Source: Ignavibacteria bacterium (GTDB lineage: Bacteria; Bacteroidota; Ignavibacteria; Ignavibacteriales; Melioribacteraceae). From it: 15,635 bases of DNA. Both the position numbers and the translations under genes were made by a program. Within the stretch, counting starts at the first letter, position 1. Each line of letters starts with the position of its first letter. Below are positions 14,894 to 15,635 of the stretch, piece by piece. Below the pieces are notes generated by a model, which made no database searches, had not been told where the DNA came from, and worked only from the letters and a program-made list of their open reading frames with translations. The stretch is from positions 1 through 15,635 of the forward strand of contig DAIEQP010000200.1 of assembly GCA_027347805.1 (NCBI GenBank), in the 5' to 3' direction.

Positions 14894-15635
14894 TTATTTA
14901 ATCAAAATCATTTTAGATGTTTTAGTGTAATTACCGGCGCTTAGTTTACAGTAATAAATTCCGCTGCTTAATGTTGAATTTGACACTGAAAAATGAGCAG
15001 AATAAACCCCGGGCTGTCTAAATTCATCCGCAAGAGTAGCTATGCATTTACCAAGGCAGTCATAAATCATTAATGTAACATTAGATGGTCTGGAAACCGA
15101 ATACTTAATAGTTGTTGATGGATTAAACGGATTGGGATAATTTTGATATAATTCAAATCCGGTTGATATTTCCACTGTTTGATTATACAACGCAGCAGAT
15201 GATTTATTAATGTAAATCAATTCAATACCATTACCGGTTTTGAGATTCCTTGAATAAAGTTTTTCGGCAGAATTATTCCAATGTTCACAAACTCCCAGAC
15301 TATGAATTTGAGTACCATCTTTTTCAGGATCATAAATAAAATTCTTCGGCCAGTAAGTTGAATCGGCTGCCTGAAGAATATGATCATCAGCGCCATTGTA
15401 TTGCGGATATGAACCGTAAGGATTATCGGATGTAAATTCAGTCTTCAAAAAATCGAAACCGACTGATTCCAACGCTACCTGATCTTGTGAAGCAAAAACT
15501 GATGAAGTCCAATCATTATTAAATGGAGCCATCTTGAATTTTCTCGGAGGATCGTTTGCTTCTGAGCCGGACCAGAGCGCATCAAGTAAAAATAAAACAG
15601 TTTTACCACCCAGATCTTTATGCCCCATTAAATCT
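14894..15635 (-). CDS. DUF362-type protein with C-terminal type IX secretion sorting domain (N-terminus outside window)
   Basis: The reading frame stays open to the window edge: the codons before the first visible Met (15628) read Asp-Leu, so the ATG there is probably internal and the gene begins upstream. Counting from that Met, residues 1-145 look like the end of a DUF362-family protein of the kind seen near carbohydrate genes: GHKDLGGKTVLFLLDALWSG, PFNNDWTSSVFASQDQVALE, SVGFDFLKTEF, DGTQIHSLGVCEHWNN and YSRNLKTGNGIELIYI. Residues about 156-244 are a sorting domain (GFELYQNYPNPFNPSTTIKY, MIYDCLGKCIATL, GIYYCKL, SKMILIK), which targets cargo to the type IX system for release or cell-surface anchoring. 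It is the only such domain in the window. The enzymatic role is unknown. It is first of the visible operon genes, ending one base before the propeller gene. Confidence 0.8.
   Translation of the reverse strand, partial: DLMGHKDLGGKTVLFLLDALWSGSEANDPPRKFKMAPFNNDWTSSVFASQDQVALESVGFDFLKTEFTSDNPYGSYPQYNGADDHILQAADSTYWPKNFIYDPEKDGTQIHSLGVCEHWNNSAEKLYSRNLKTGNGIELIYINKSSAALYNQTVEISTGFELYQNYPNPFNPSTTIKYSVSRPSNVTLMIYDCLGKCIATLADEFRQPGVYSAHFSVSNSTLSSGIYYCKLSAGNYTKTSKMILIK

Larger units (their letters stand above)
1731..15635 (-). other. Putative polysaccharide-utilisation operon (uronate-containing glycan)
   Basis: Nine consecutive minus-strand genes are separated by only 1 to 60 bases, and three junctions have a one-base gap. 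They encode three polysaccharide-lyase-type proteins, a beta-helix protein, a GH88-GH2 fusion, a propeller protein and three proteins of poorly known role. All visible N-termini are signal peptides. No internal terminator with a T-run was found and the promoter must lie beyond 15635. Co-transcription is inferred from spacing and shared theme. Confidence 0.75.

Noticed and set aside
15626..15628. Met codon as the true start of the DUF362-type gene
   Set aside because: The frame continues upstream to the window edge without a stop, there is no ribosome binding site in the few bases seen, and the protein would begin inside a conserved domain.
1..15635. CRISPR arrays, tRNA or rRNA genes, transposases, phage genes
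   Set aside because: No regularly spaced repeats, cloverleaf or rRNA signatures, or transposase motifs were seen on either strand; the window is filled by the eleven genes listed.

Overview
The window suggests an AT-rich member of the Bacteroidota/Ignavibacteria (Chlorobi-related) lineage. Three things point there. The protein at 14894-15635 ends in a type IX secretion-style sorting domain of the 'YQNYPNPFNPSTTIKY' kind, common in Ignavibacteria and relatives. The TonB-dependent receptor has an N-terminal carboxypeptidase-regulatory-like domain. Most signal peptides end in A/G/S-Q, and many starts follow A-rich leaders rather than strong Shine-Dalgarno sequences. The lineage is an inference from these traits; there is no rRNA or marker gene.

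Every supported gene is on the minus strand, so transcription runs from high to low coordinates. From 15635 down to 1731 lie nine tightly packed genes (gaps 1, 1, 16, 23, 15, 60, 1 and 23 bp), very likely one operon: (1) the C-terminal part of a DUF362-type protein with a sorting domain, (2) a GH43/GH117-like beta-propeller protein, (3) a heparinase II/III-type polysaccharide lyase, (4) a secreted GlcG/HbpS-like protein, (5) a DUF4861 protein, (6) a beta-helix (pectate-lyase-like) protein with a C-terminal F5/8-type discoidin domain, (7) and (8) two tandem alginate-lyase-fold (PL38/PL5-like) proteins, and (9) a GH88-GH2 two-enzyme fusion. All eight genes with a visible N-terminus carry a Sec signal peptide.

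After a 133-bp gap with a good promoter and a GT-N3-AC palindrome comes a GntR/FCD regulator (866-1597). After a further 174-bp gap comes the start of a TonB-dependent receptor that leaves the window at base 1.

Taken together this is a polysaccharide utilisation locus for a uronic-acid-containing glycan. Lyases cut the chain and leave 4,5-unsaturated uronates. GH88 removes the unsaturated uronate. GH2, and possibly the propeller protein, trim neutral sugars. The FCD regulator probably senses a sugar acid or oligosaccharide. The receptor may import products, though its link to this operon is not proven. No SusD-like gene and no sulfatase is visible. The exact polymer (glucuronan, alginate, ulvan-like or another glucuronate polymer) cannot be fixed from sequence alone. 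The least understood parts are the DUF4861, GlcG-like, DUF362 and propeller proteins, which travel here with lyases but have no clear step assigned.
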